Source: an uncultured Lachnospiraceae bacterium (lineage in GTDB: Bacteria > Bacillota > Clostridia > Lachnospirales > Lachnospiraceae). Taken from it: DNA of 35,858 bases. The stretch is from contig CAJTLU010000002.1 of assembly GCA_910577175.1 (NCBI GenBank), positions 298,677 to 334,534 of the forward strand. The letters run 5' to 3'. Below the pieces are notes generated by a model. The model searched no databases. It saw only the letters and a list, made by a program, of their open reading frames with translations, and was not told the DNA's origin. Shown piece by piece: positions 1 through 9,427 of the stretch; the first letter of the stretch is position 1; each line of letters starts with the position of its first letter. Both the position numbers and the translations under genes were made by a program.

Positions 1-148
1 AGCCGCGAGGTGAGGGCAGGAGCGGAGCGCAGCCTGCACGAAAAAGAAAGTGAAGCGAGCGAGCTCGCCCGCGACCGAGCGGCGGAAAGCCGCGAGGTGA
101 GGGCAGGCGCGGAGCGCAGCCTGCACGAGAAAGAAAGTGATGCGAGCG
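1..148. repeat. 87-bp GC-rich tandem repeat (two copies, window edge)
   Basis: Two near-identical ~61-bp blocks begin at 1 and 88, giving a period of 87 bp; the first complete unit spans 1-87 and the second is cut short near 148. The blocks differ at only a few bases. Because 87 is a multiple of three, one plus-strand frame stays open through both copies and reads a charged 29-residue repeat (R-A-G-A-E-R-S-L-H-E-K-E-S core) that ends at a TGA overlapping the pheS start. It may be the tail of an upstream gene or a non-coding array. The window edge hides how many copies exist. Confidence 0.8.
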
Positions 149-192
149 CGAAGGCGCTAAAACAGAAATTCAGAAAGGAAGAAGTAAGATGA
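1..192 (+). CDS. Possible repeat-encoded C-terminal tail of an upstream ORF (partial)
   Basis: An open frame enters from the window edge and stops at 190-192, overlapping the pheS ATG by one codon step. It encodes a highly charged Arg/Glu/Ala-rich peptide made of two 29-residue repeats followed by a Lys-rich tail. No family is recognised. The first internal start codon has no clear ribosome binding site, so if it is translated, translation begins upstream of the window. The composition is typical of GC-rich repeats that happen to be open in one frame, so coding status is doubtful. Confidence 0.25.
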   Translation, partial: SREVRAGAERSLHEKESEASELARDRAAESREVRAGAERSLHEKESDASAKALKQKFRKEEVR

Positions 193-1208
193 AGGAAAAG
201 TTACAGGCAATTAAGGACAACGCCATGAAAAAGATGGAAGAGTGCCTGAGTCCGGAAGCTTTAAATGAAATCCGGGTTGCGGTTCTTGGCAAAAAGGGCG
301 AGCTGACGGAAGTGCTTAAGTCGATGAAGGATGTGGCGCCGGAGGACAGACCGAAGGTAGGCGCTATGGTGAATGAAGCGAGAGCGGCGATTGAGGCATT
401 TCTGGAGGAGAAGCAGGAGCTGTTCCGTAAGCGTCTCCGTGAGGAAAAGATGAAGGCGGAGACGATTGACGTTACGCTTCCGGCAAAAAGGCAGACAGCA
501 GGACACCGTCATCCGAATACGGTGGCGCTTGAGGAAGTGGAGCGTATTTTTGTCGGTATGGGCTATGAGGTAGTAGAGGGACCGGAGGTAGAAAAGGATT
601 ATTACAATTTCGAGGCGTTGAATATTCCGGCGAATCATCCGGCAAAGGATGAACAGGATACCTTTTATATAAACGGCGACATTCTTCTCCGTACACAGAC
701 CTCTTCGGTCCAGGTGCGCGTGATGGAAAAGGGAAAGCTTCCGATTCGTGTGCTTGCGCCGGGACGGGTGTACCGTTCCGATGAGGTAGATGCAACCCAT
801 TCCCCGAACTTCCATCAGATTGAAGGGCTGGTAATTGACAAAAATATTACCTTTGCCGATTTGAAAGGAACTCTGGCAGAGTTTGCAAAGGAGCTGTTCG
901 GCGAGGAGACGAAGGTAAAGTTCCGTCCGCATCATTTCCCGTTTACGGAGCCGTCCGCAGAAATGGACGTGACCTGCTTTAAGTGCAAGGGAAAGGGCTG
1001 CAGGTTCTGCAAGGGTTCCGGCTGGATTGAAATTCTTGGCTGCGGTATGGTGCATCCGCGCGTGCTGGAAATGAGCGGCATCGACCCGGAGGAGTATACG
1101 GGCTTTGCGTTCGGTGTTGGCTTGGAACGTATCACCCTGTTGAAATACGAGATTGATGATATGCGTCTTCTTTATGAGAATGATGTGCGTTTCATTAAGC
1201 AGTTCTAG
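189..1208 (+). CDS. pheS: Phenylalanine--tRNA ligase alpha subunit
   Basis: Catalytic subunit of the cytoplasmic alpha2-beta2 phenylalanyl-tRNA synthetase, which charges tRNA-Phe. The 339-residue length is normal. The N-terminal ~90 residues form the expected coiled-coil tRNA-binding arm, with the GKKGELTEVLK segment near residue 35. The class II core follows: HPNTVALEEVERIF, the motif 2 region around VYRSDEVDATHSPNFHQIEG, and motif 3 in GFGVG-like form (FAFGVGLERITLLKY) near the C-terminus. A CxxC-x4-CxxC cluster (CFKCKGKGCRFC) sits before motif 3, as in many Firmicute PheS. The ATG at 189 has an AAGGAAG-type ribosome binding site. pheT follows 17 bp downstream, so the two are co-transcribed. 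Confidence 0.97.
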   Translation: MKEKLQAIKDNAMKKMEECLSPEALNEIRVAVLGKKGELTEVLKSMKDVAPEDRPKVGAMVNEARAAIEAFLEEKQELFRKRLREEKMKAETIDVTLPAKRQTAGHRHPNTVALEEVERIFVGMGYEVVEGPEVEKDYYNFEALNIPANHPAKDEQDTFYINGDILLRTQTSSVQVRVMEKGKLPIRVLAPGRVYRSDEVDATHSPNFHQIEGLVIDKNITFADLKGTLAEFAKELFGEETKVKFRPHHFPFTEPSAEMDVTCFKCKGKGCRFCKGSGWIEILGCGMVHPRVLEMSGIDPEEYTGFAFGVGLERITLLKYEIDDMRLLYENDVRFIKQF

Positions 1209-1225
1209 GAAAGGAAGGTAAAACT

Positions 1226-3664
1226 ATGAATACACCGTTATCTTGGATTAAAGCATATGTGCCGGACCTTTCGTGTACCGCACAGGAATATACCGATGCT
1301 ATGACGCTGACTGGTACGAAGGTAGAGGGTTTTGAGGCATTGGACAAAAATCTGGAAAAAATTGTTGTGGCAAAGATTTTAAAAATTGAACGTCACCCGG
1401 ATGCAGATAAGCTGATTGTCTGCCAGGTGCAGATTGACGAAATGGGAACCGTAATCCAGATTGTTACAGGCGCCCCGAACGTAAAAGAAGGGGATGTTGT
1501 CCCGGTCGTTCTGGACGGAGGAAGGGTGGCTGGAGACCATGACGGCAATAAGGCAGAGGGCGGCACAAAGATTAAGAAGGGGAAGCTCCGTGGCATAGAA
1601 TCCAACGGCATGATGTGTTCCATTGAGGAGCTCGGTTCAAACCGCGATATGTATCCGGATGCGCCGGAAAACGGAATTTATATTATCAGCAATAATCCGG
1701 AATATCAGGGAGTAAAGCTTGGCAGCGATGCTGTGGAGCTGCTCGGGCTCCGTGATGTTGTATTTGAGTACGAAATTACGAGCAACCGTGTGGATTGCTT
1801 CGGGGTACTGGGGATTGCAAGAGAAGCAGCGGCGACGTTCCGTAAGCCGTTTGTACCGCCGGTGGTACCAGAGACCGGAAACAGTGAAAGGGCAGAGGAT
1901 TATGTATCCGTTGAAATTAAGGATACGGACCTTTGTAAGCGTTATGTTGCCCGCGTAGTAAAAAATATCAAGGTGGCACCGTCTCCTGAGTGGATGAAGA
2001 GAAGACTGGCAGCCTGCGGCATCCGCCCGATTAATAATATTGTGGATATTACGAATTATGTGATGGAGGAGTACGGTCAGCCGATGCATGCCTTTGACCT
2101 GGATACGGTTGCGGGGCATAAGATTGTTGTACGCCGCGCTGCGGACGGGGAGAGCTTCCAGACATTAGACGGGCAGGAGCGCACGCTGGATGCTTCGGTG
2201 CTGATGATTTGTGATGCAGAAAAGGAAATCGGCATTGCCGGTATTATGGGCGGTGAAAACTCCAAGATTACAGATAGCGCGACAACACTTTTGTTTGAAG
2301 CAGCGTGCTTTGACGGGACGAACATCCGTCTTTCTGCGAAAAAGCTTGGTATGAGAACAGACGCTTCCGCGAAGTTTGAGAAGGGGCTTGACCCGAATAC
2401 GGCAATGGAGGCGATTAACCGTGCCTGCGCATTGATCGAAGAGCTTGGCGCCGGTGAGGTCGTAGGAGGCGTCGTAGATGTTTATCCAAAGGTACGTACC
2501 GGAAGGCGCGTGAAGTTTTCTGCGGAGAAGGCGAATAAGCTGTTAGGAACGGAGCTTTCGAAGGAGCAGATGATTTCTTATTTTAAGACAGTTGATTTAG
2601 CATATGATACGGAGACGGACGAGGTACTGGTTCCGAGCTGGCGTCAGGATATTGAGTGTCAGGCGGATTTAGCGGAGGAGGTAGCGAGATTTTACGGCTA
2701 CGATAATATCCCGGTCAGCCTTCCGACCGGAGAGGCAACCACCGGAAAGCTCTCCTTCCAGAGGAGAATCGAGGGCTATGCGAGACTGGTTGCCGAGCAG
2801 TATGGCTTCTGCGAGGCGATGACTTACTCCTTTGAAAGCCCGAAGGTATTTGATAAGCTGATGTTAGACGCAGAGGATATACTCCGCCGGACCGTGACAA
2901 TCAGCAATCCGCTTGGGGAGGATTTCAGCATCATGCGTACCTTGCCATTAAACGGGATGCTGACTTCACTTGCAACAAACTACAACCGTAGAAATAAAAA
3001 TGTGCGTCTGTATGAGCTTGCTACCATCTACCTTCCGAAGGAGCTTCCGCTGACAGAACTTCCGGATGAGAGAAGACAGCTGACCTTCGGCATGTACGGG
3101 GAAGGTGATTTCTTTACGATGAAGGGAGTCGTGGAGGAGTTTCTGACAAAAGTAGGCTTAAACGGTCTGGTTACCTATGACCCGGCGACAAGGCGCACTT
3201 ATCTGCATCCGGGCAGAAAGGCGGAGATTCTTTACGAAAACTGTGCAATTGGCTATCTTGGCGAAATTCATCCGGAGGTGGCAGAAAGCTATGGAATCAG
3301 CGATAAGGCGTATGTTGCGGTGCTTGATATGCCGCTGGTGACCGAGCGTGCCGGCTTTGACGTTAAGTATACCGGCGTTGCAAAGTATCCGGCAGTTTCC
3401 CGTGACTTTTCCATGGTAATGAAAAAGGAGATTCTTGCGGGACAGGTAGAGGAGGTAATCCGGAAGAATGCCGGAAAGCTTTTAGAGCATTGTACTTTGT
3501 TCGACGTTTACGAGGGTTCCCAGATTGAGGAGGGCTATAAGTCGATGGCATATTCCGTAGGACTCCGCGCACAGGACAGAACGTTAGAGGAAAAGGAGAT
3601 TACGGCGGTTACGGATAAAATCCTTAAAGGGCTGTCTGATCTCGGAATCGAGCTGAGGAAGTAA
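1226..3664 (+). CDS. pheT: Phenylalanine--tRNA ligase beta subunit
   Basis: Large subunit of phenylalanyl-tRNA synthetase, partner of the upstream pheS product; it carries the editing site and anticodon-binding regions. At 812 residues it has the full bacterial length. In order: an N-terminal EMAP/OB-fold tRNA-binding domain (about residues 40-155, with HPDADKL and IVTGAPNV), the B3/B4 editing region with PINNIVDITNYVM near residue 275, the B5 DNA-binding-like domain near 400-475, the catalytic-like core, and a C-terminal ferredoxin-fold anticodon-binding domain (KYPAVSRDFSMVM). The ATG at 1226 is preceded by AGGAAGG with good spacing. No obvious terminator follows it. Confidence 0.97.
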   Translation: MNTPLSWIKAYVPDLSCTAQEYTDAMTLTGTKVEGFEALDKNLEKIVVAKILKIERHPDADKLIVCQVQIDEMGTVIQIVTGAPNVKEGDVVPVVLDGGRVAGDHDGNKAEGGTKIKKGKLRGIESNGMMCSIEELGSNRDMYPDAPENGIYIISNNPEYQGVKLGSDAVELLGLRDVVFEYEITSNRVDCFGVLGIAREAAATFRKPFVPPVVPETGNSERAEDYVSVEIKDTDLCKRYVARVVKNIKVAPSPEWMKRRLAACGIRPINNIVDITNYVMEEYGQPMHAFDLDTVAGHKIVVRRAADGESFQTLDGQERTLDASVLMICDAEKEIGIAGIMGGENSKITDSATTLLFEAACFDGTNIRLSAKKLGMRTDASAKFEKGLDPNTAMEAINRACALIEELGAGEVVGGVVDVYPKVRTGRRVKFSAEKANKLLGTELSKEQMISYFKTVDLAYDTETDEVLVPSWRQDIECQADLAEEVARFYGYDNIPVSLPTGEATTGKLSFQRRIEGYARLVAEQYGFCEAMTYSFESPKVFDKLMLDAEDILRRTVTISNPLGEDFSIMRTLPLNGMLTSLATNYNRRNKNVRLYELATIYLPKELPLTELPDERRQLTFGMYGEGDFFTMKGVVEEFLTKVGLNGLVTYDPATRRTYLHPGRKAEILYENCAIGYLGEIHPEVAESYGISDKAYVAVLDMPLVTERAGFDVKYTGVAKYPAVSRDFSMVMKKEILAGQVEEVIRKNAGKLLEHCTLFDVYEGSQIEEGYKSMAYSVGLRAQDRTLEEKEITAVTDKILKGLSDLGIELRK

Positions 3665-3685
3665 AACTTTTCCTTATTTACAATT

Positions 3686-3719
3686 TTGACACAGGAATGC
3701 CAAAAAGTACTGCTATATT
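3686..3719 (+). promoter_or_regulatory. Possible promoter for the Big_2 surface protein
   Basis: TTGACA at 3686-3691 is a perfect -35 hexamer, but the best -10-like sequence (TATATT, 3714-3719) is 22 bp away. The closer TGCTAT gives a 19-bp spacer. The 125-bp gap after pheT and the change in function argue for a promoter here, but the spacing is poor. Confidence 0.35.
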
Positions 3720-3795
3720 TTGTAGTAAGAGATTAATTTATGGCAGGGTGCGGCCGATATATAGTTGAGGAGAGTGCAACCAAGGAGGAGTGTTT

Positions 3796-6700
3796 ATGAA
3801 AAAAAGACCCGGATTTTCCAAGATAAGCCTGTTACTTATGGCTTTTTGCGCTGTTTTTCTGTTTGGAATGAAAGACGGCGTCAGGGCGGAAGCGGCGACA
3901 CTGGGCTATCAGTTTGACTATAATGCGACAGACGTGCAGTCCGGCTCCGAAATTGAAATGAGAACCTTAAATGCCTTTCTTGCCGTGGAGCCGAAGGAAT
4001 CCACGGAAGGTCTTCCTGTGACAGCAACGGTGAAGTTTTACAGCTCGGAAGAGAGTGTTATTGTGTGTGAAGATACCGGTGTCCAGGGAATGACGAAGAT
4101 GGTCAGGAAGGGACCGGGGTATTCTACGATTACCGCGGTAGTTTCCGATGGTGAGTACAATTACTCTATCAGCTGTCTTGTAAAGGTGGATTTACAGATT
4201 ACCGGTGAGAATTTTACTACGATTGACTACGCCGGGCATCGTATTTTAAAGTTAGATAAAATCGGGGATTCCAAGCGTGTCGTATTAAAGTATGTAGATG
4301 CAACGCAGTTTGCAAACACGTTGGTGGACTGGACTTCTTCTAACGAGCTGGTTGCCACGGTTGACCAGCAGGGAAACGTAACGGCGGTCGGCGCCGGACG
4401 TGCCGAGATTACAGTGGCAACGCAGACGGTATCAGGACAGTCCAAGGCGCTGGTGCGTTCGGCAACGGTAATTGTTGCCCCGATTGGTTCCTTTACCGAG
4501 GAAAAGGATTATGCCGGCTATAAGGATAAGATTTCAACAGAAATCCGGAAAGACAATTTTATGATTTACGTTAACGGACAGTCGGCGTCGAATCTTGTCT
4601 GGAAGGTTTCCCAGCTGGTTACGGTAAAAGGAAAGCCGGTGGAAAAGGAGCTTTCTTCTAACAGCGATGTATTGAAATATTCTATCAATGAGTACAGCGG
4701 GAGCGTGAACTTTACCGGAGTAAAGGCGGGAACCTACGTGGTCCGTGCCTACGTTGATAAGGAGTATATAAAAAACGGTGCGATTCCAAGCTTTGAAGCC
4801 AGGGTTGTGGTACTGTTTGACCTGTCGGACCGGAAGCTTCTGATGAATGTAGGAGATACCTATAATATTATTGAAAATTCCAATATTCCGGCGGCAAACC
4901 AGTTTTCCTATGTGTCGTCTAACAGGAATATAGCGGAGGTTGACCCGACGACAGGTATTATTACGGCGAGAAACAGTTCCTCCTCTACAGCAATCATTAC
5001 GATGAAATACAGAGACAACGGTATCTTTGAAACTGGTGGAAACGGAGAATATGCGACCGGCGTACCGGATATTACGATTGAAGTAACGGTTATTGACGGA
5101 ATCCAGTTGAATTATACTGAGGCGACCATCAATATTATGGGAACCATACTATTGGAGCCGATTGTAACAAACCGGGTAGAAGAGGTAAAATGGTCTTCTT
5201 CCGATAACCGGATTGCAAAGGTAGAAAACGGACTGGTAACCGGTGTCAAAGAGGGGATTGCAGTGATTACCGCGCAGCAGACGGTAAACGGTATCGTCAA
5301 AACGGCGCAGTGTACGATTTATGTACAGCCTTCGGTGACCAAGGTGACGTTAGACCCGAAGCAGCTGACGCTTGGCATCGGGAAGTACGAGGTAATCCAG
5401 GCTTCGATTGAACCTAGCTCCTTAAAAGGCGTGGAATTAAAGTGGGCTTCTTCAAATGAAGATGTGCTTGTGATTACCGAGTCAGGCAGGCTTTCGGTTA
5501 CAGTAAAGGGTGTTGCCGGAGGAAATGCGGTTGTTACAGCAATTAATCAGGATAATGTTGTCGTCGGCTTCTGTAACGTAGAGGTACTTGAGCCAGTGAA
5601 GGGTCTGGTTTTGTCGGAGACGGAGGTTACCTCAAGAATCGGCAGTAATGTGCAGCTTCGTGCCACGATTACGCCGGAGAATGCGACGAATCAGAATGTG
5701 ACATGGAAGTCCTCCAATCCGAATGTGGCAACGGTGTCCGCCAACGGTCTGGTTACGATGAAGTCGGCAGGAACGACATCGATTATCTGTACCTCGGTGG
5801 ATAATCCTTCCATACAGGCATTTTGTAATGTAAAAGTTTTAAAGGCAGTCAGCGGCGTTTATTTGGATATTGATTCCAAGGAGATGTATGTCGGCGAGAA
5901 TTACCGCCTGACGTATTTGGTGACGCCGAGTGACGCAAGTACGCCGACGGTAATCTGGGAGTCTACCAATTCCTCTGTGGTTATGGTTGACAATACCGGT
6001 ATGCTGACCGCAAAGGCAGTCGGGCAGGCTGAGATTATTATAAAGACGTTAGACGGCTCCTATATGGACCTTTGTACAATTGTAGTAAAGCAAAAACCGA
6101 CGAATGTAAAGCTTTCCGTCACGAATCTGACGATGAACGCCGGGGAGTATTTCTATCTGGATGCAGTGCTGACGCCTGTCAACAGTTCAAGGGAAGGGCT
6201 TGTATGGGAGTGCGTGGATACCAGTATTGCGACGGTTTCTTCGACCGGACGTGTGACCGCGAAGAAGGCGGGCGAGACCATTATCATGGTAAAGACCGAG
6301 AACGGTGCGACTGCTTACTGTAAGCTTACTGTACTGGAGGCAGTGACCGGCTTAAAGATTACGCCGGAAAAGGCAGTCATTGACGCAGGAGAAAGAATAA
6401 CCCTGGTTCCTGAGTTTTTCCCTGCTACTGCAAGCAATACGAATGTGCAGTGGTCCAGCTCGGATGAAGAGATTGCGACCGTGAATAAAAACGGCGAGGT
6501 TACCGGAAAGCAGGGCGGTGTAGCCGTAATCCAGTGTCAGACGGACGACGGCGGCTACAATGCGGTTTGTATCATAACTGTCATTGAAGAAATCACCGAA
6601 ATGAAGATTGTTCCGGAGCAGTATAAGCTCGGACTTGGAAAGACTTACCAGCTGACCGTGGAGGTGAAAAATTCTTCGGCAACCAATAAGGATATGGAGT

Positions 6701-7563
6701 GGTATTCCAGCGACGAGAGTATCGTAGAGGTAGATAAGAACGGAAGAATCCGCGGTATGTCCTTAGGCTATGCAACCATTACCGCGGTTGCAACGGATGG
6801 AAGCGAGGCGGAGGCTACCTGTGAAATCCGTGTAGTAACGGAGGTAACGGGTATGTCGATGAATACGTCGACGATTACCTTAATCCAGGGTGAGTCCTAT
6901 CAGCTGGAGGCAGAAATCCGTCCGGCAGATGCCACCTACGCTACGGCATCCTGGGAGACGGATAACGAAGACGTTGCCATTGTAGACGATGACGGTATCG
7001 TAACTGCGATTTCCCCAGGTACGGCTTGGATTACGGCAAAGGCAAGGGACAGCAGCGGAAAGTATTGTAAGTGTTATGTTACGGTTATTGCGCCGATTCC
7101 GGCTACCGGAGTTACTACAATGGTAGATGAGATAGTAATGGCGCCGGGAGAAAAGAAGACCATTGTTGCAAAGTCAACGCCGGCCAATACGACGGACTCT
7201 ATGACATGGACCTCGACAGATGAGTCCATTGCAAGAGTAAATGCGGTGACCGGTGAGATTACGGCAGTAGCGCCGGGAAATACAAGCGTAATTGTAATGA
7301 TGGATTCCGGTAAAAAGGCGGTAATTAATGTAATTGTCGTTGGACTGAACCGTACCTCCATTGTGATGGATTACTATTCGAACGGCGACCGGCTGTATGT
7401 AGAAGGCGCAACTTCGACGGTACGTTGGTATTCCTCAAACAGACGGGTTGTAGAGGTGTCGGCGAACGGAGTCTTAACTTCCCGTGGAACCGGTACGGCA
7501 ATCGTAGAAGCGAGGGTGAACGGAAGGACACTGACCTGTACGGTACGGGTAGTTGCACCATAA
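3796..7563 (+). CDS. Secreted multi-domain Ig-like (Big_2) repeat protein
   Basis: A 1255-residue exported protein built almost entirely of bacterial Ig-like group 2 domains. The ATG at 3796 is preferred over an upstream in-frame GTG at 3790 because AAGGAGG (3782-3788) is correctly spaced from it. Residues 1-34 form a signal peptide (Lys/Arg start, hydrophobic core, Ala-rich cleavage area). After a degenerate N-terminal segment, about twelve repeats follow, each ~85 residues with a W-x-S-S-(N/D) strand, a V-x-x-x-G-x-V-T-A turn and a closing C-x-V-x-V strand. No LPxTG signal, SLH domain or transmembrane anchor is seen, so how it stays at the surface is unknown. Big_2 proteins are commonly adhesins or cell-surface scaffolds; the ligand here is unknown. 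recN starts 10 bp downstream. Confidence 0.9.
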   Translation: MKKRPGFSKISLLLMAFCAVFLFGMKDGVRAEAATLGYQFDYNATDVQSGSEIEMRTLNAFLAVEPKESTEGLPVTATVKFYSSEESVIVCEDTGVQGMTKMVRKGPGYSTITAVVSDGEYNYSISCLVKVDLQITGENFTTIDYAGHRILKLDKIGDSKRVVLKYVDATQFANTLVDWTSSNELVATVDQQGNVTAVGAGRAEITVATQTVSGQSKALVRSATVIVAPIGSFTEEKDYAGYKDKISTEIRKDNFMIYVNGQSASNLVWKVSQLVTVKGKPVEKELSSNSDVLKYSINEYSGSVNFTGVKAGTYVVRAYVDKEYIKNGAIPSFEARVVVLFDLSDRKLLMNVGDTYNIIENSNIPAANQFSYVSSNRNIAEVDPTTGIITARNSSSSTAIITMKYRDNGIFETGGNGEYATGVPDITIEVTVIDGIQLNYTEATINIMGTILLEPIVTNRVEEVKWSSSDNRIAKVENGLVTGVKEGIAVITAQQTVNGIVKTAQCTIYVQPSVTKVTLDPKQLTLGIGKYEVIQASIEPSSLKGVELKWASSNEDVLVITESGRLSVTVKGVAGGNAVVTAINQDNVVVGFCNVEVLEPVKGLVLSETEVTSRIGSNVQLRATITPENATNQNVTWKSSNPNVATVSANGLVTMKSAGTTSIICTSVDNPSIQAFCNVKVLKAVSGVYLDIDSKEMYVGENYRLTYLVTPSDASTPTVIWESTNSSVVMVDNTGMLTAKAVGQAEIIIKTLDGSYMDLCTIVVKQKPTNVKLSVTNLTMNAGEYFYLDAVLTPVNSSREGLVWECVDTSIATVSSTGRVTAKKAGETIIMVKTENGATAYCKLTVLEAVTGLKITPEKAVIDAGERITLVPEFFPATASNTNVQWSSSDEEIATVNKNGEVTGKQGGVAVIQCQTDDGGYNAVCIITVIEEITEMKIVPEQYKLGLGKTYQLTVEVKNSSATNKDMEWYSSDESIVEVDKNGRIRGMSLGYATITAVATDGSEAEATCEIRVVTEVTGMSMNTSTITLIQGESYQLEAEIRPADATYATASWETDNEDVAIVDDDGIVTAISPGTAWITAKARDSSGKYCKCYVTVIAPIPATGVTTMVDEIVMAPGEKKTIVAKSTPANTTDSMTWTSTDESIARVNAVTGEITAVAPGNTSVIVMMDSGKKAVINVIVVGLNRTSIVMDYYSNGDRLYVEGATSTVRWYSSNRRVVEVSANGVLTSRGTGTAIVEARVNGRTLTCTVRVVAP

Positions 7564-7572
7564 GGAGTTTTT

Positions 7573-9264
7573 ATGTTACGAAGCTTGAGAGTGCGTAATT
7601 TTGCGCTCATTGAAGAACTGGAAGTAGAGTTCGGGGAAGGCCTGAATATTTTGACGGGAGAAACAGGCGCCGGAAAGTCCATTTTGCTCGGCTCAATACA
7701 GACCGTGCTTGGGGCAAAGGCGTCGAAGGAACTGATACGGAACGGAGCAGAGTCAGCTTATGTGGAAGCGATATTCGAGCAATGTGGAGAAGCTGTCGCA
7801 AAAGAGCTTGCAGCGCAGGAGCTGTCCATAGAGGACGGAAGCGTGACGATTTCCCGGAAGCTGACGGCTGCCGGGAAGAGTATCAGCCGTATTAACGGGG
7901 AAACGGTAAATGCAGCAACGGTAAAGGCGGTTGCTGCATTGCTTTTAGAGATTCACGGACAACAGGAGCACCATTCCCTTTTAAACAGGGAAAAGCATCT
8001 GGAGCTGTTGGACCGTTATGCAGGCGAGAGGCTTGCGAGACAGAAAGAAAAGACAGCCATGCTTTATGCAAAATACCGCAGAAGCAGAGCTGAGCTTTTA
8101 CAAGCAGAAGAGGACAGTACCAACAAGAACCGGGACTGTTCTTACTTGGAGTTTGCTGCTAAGGAGATTGCCGAGGCGGCATATAAAGAAGGGGAGTTAG
8201 AGGAGCTGGAGCAGTGTTTCCAGAAGCTGTCCCATACGAAGCTTCTGACAGAGGGCGTTGCGGCGGCCCTTTCTGCGACTGCAGACGGCAGTGAAGAAAC
8301 CGCGGACAGTCTGTTAAGCACCGCAGTAAGAAGTCTTTCGAAAATCAGCATGTACGATACGGAGGCCGAGGAACTGCTCGGAAGGGTAGAGGAGGCAGCT
8401 GCTCTTTTGTCGGAGTTTAACCGCAGCGCTGCGGCTTATCTGGAATCGCTGACGGATAGCGAGGAGGAATATGTCCGCGTATCGGAGCGCCTGGATTTGT
8501 TAAACCGTTTAAAATCAAAATACGGGAAAACAATGGAGGAAGTACTTGCTTATGGATGCGAATGCGAGGAGAAGCTGGCGCGTTATGCAGACTTTGACGC
8601 CTATCTGGAAAAGCTCAGAAAGGAATGTGCGCTCACAAAGCAAAAGCTGGAGGAAGAGTGCGGGAAATTGTCCGGGCTTCGCAAAAAGGCATCTGTGGAG
8701 TTGACAGAGCAGATAAAGCGTGCCCTTTCTGAATTGAATTTTCTGGAAGTGCGGTTTGAAATCCGCTTTGAACGGACAGACTATGGAGCGAACGGGTTTG
8801 ATGCCGCTGAGTTTTATATTGCAACCAATCCGGGCGAGGAAATGAAGCCTTTGATTAAAGTAGCCTCCGGCGGCGAGCTTTCGCGGATTATGCTTGCGCT
8901 CAAGTCGGTTTTTGCTGACCGTGATGAAATACCGACGCTGATTTTTGATGAAATCGATACCGGTATCAGCGGACGGACTGCCCAGATGGTTTCGGAAAAA
9001 ATGGCAGTAATTTCCGTTGACCGTCAGCTTCTTTGTATTACGCATCTGCCGCAGATTGCGGCAATGGCAGATACTCATTTTTTCATTGAAAAGACGACGG
9101 ACGGCGTAAAGACGGTAACAAGGCTGGAAAAGCTTTCCTGCGAAGCGTCAGTGGAAGAACTTGCAAGAATGCTCGGCGGGGCGGAGATTACCGGCGCAGT
9201 CCTTGAAAATGCAAGGGAAATGAAGCAACTTGCGGCGGCAAAAAAGAAGAATGGTAAAAGTTAA
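7573..9264 (+). CDS. recN: DNA repair protein RecN
   Basis: SMC-like ATPase acting early in double-strand break repair, holding broken ends for recombination. The 563 residues match the family. Walker A is GETGAGKS at residues 29-36; the middle is a long coiled coil with the usual hinge region; the ABC signature VASGGELSRIMLA and Walker B TLIFDEIDTGISG lie near residues 435-465. The ATG at 7573 has AAGGAG a few bases upstream. In many Firmicutes recN follows argR and precedes spoIVB. Here spoIVB is kept downstream, but the upstream neighbour is the Big_2 protein rather than argR. A hairpin terminator follows. Confidence 0.96.
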   Translation: MLRSLRVRNFALIEELEVEFGEGLNILTGETGAGKSILLGSIQTVLGAKASKELIRNGAESAYVEAIFEQCGEAVAKELAAQELSIEDGSVTISRKLTAAGKSISRINGETVNAATVKAVAALLLEIHGQQEHHSLLNREKHLELLDRYAGERLARQKEKTAMLYAKYRRSRAELLQAEEDSTNKNRDCSYLEFAAKEIAEAAYKEGELEELEQCFQKLSHTKLLTEGVAAALSATADGSEETADSLLSTAVRSLSKISMYDTEAEELLGRVEEAAALLSEFNRSAAAYLESLTDSEEEYVRVSERLDLLNRLKSKYGKTMEEVLAYGCECEEKLARYADFDAYLEKLRKECALTKQKLEEECGKLSGLRKKASVELTEQIKRALSELNFLEVRFEIRFERTDYGANGFDAAEFYIATNPGEEMKPLIKVASGGELSRIMLALKSVFADRDEIPTLIFDEIDTGISGRTAQMVSEKMAVISVDRQLLCITHLPQIAAMADTHFFIEKTTDGVKTVTRLEKLSCEASVEELARMLGGAEITGAVLENAREMKQLAAAKKKNGKS

Positions 9265-9298
9265 TAAAAAAAACTAGTTTGAATCGCTTGTTCTTACG

Positions 9299-9305
9299 CA
9301 TACTA
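9299..9305 (+). promoter_or_regulatory. Possible sporulation-type -10 element (CATACTA) before spoIVB
   Basis: CATACTA matches the -10 consensus of sigma-G forespore promoters, which would suit spoIVB. A convincing -35 at 16-18 bp is absent; the nearest TGAAT is only about 14 bp away. A transcript starting here would begin inside the left arm of the recN terminator hairpin. Speculative. Confidence 0.25.
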
Positions 9306-9307
9306 TT

Positions 9308-9341
9308 AGGGAACCTGTTTTGTGGCAGGGTTCCCTATTTT
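9308..9341 (+). terminator. Rho-independent terminator after recN
   Basis: An 8-bp perfect stem (AGGGAACC paired with GGTTCCCT) encloses a ~13-nt loop and is followed by ATTTT. It lies 43 bp after the recN stop and upstream of spoIVB. Confidence 0.75.
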
Positions 9342-9427
9342 CATTATGGGAGAGCTTCCTATGGCGAAAAGCTTCTGCAGGGAACTGTCAATCGGGTTTA
9401 GTATGAAAAAGAAAGGTTGGCAGTGCT

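Noticed and set aside
1..188. T-box leader for pheST
   Set aside because: The available upstream sequence is the 87-bp repeat and has no specifier stem, T-box sequence or terminator; any leader would lie outside the window.
261..1055. 264-codon minus-strand ORF inside pheS
   Set aside because: Lies wholly within pheS, shows no family motifs and has a low-complexity His/Leu/Arg composition typical of antisense reading of a real gene.
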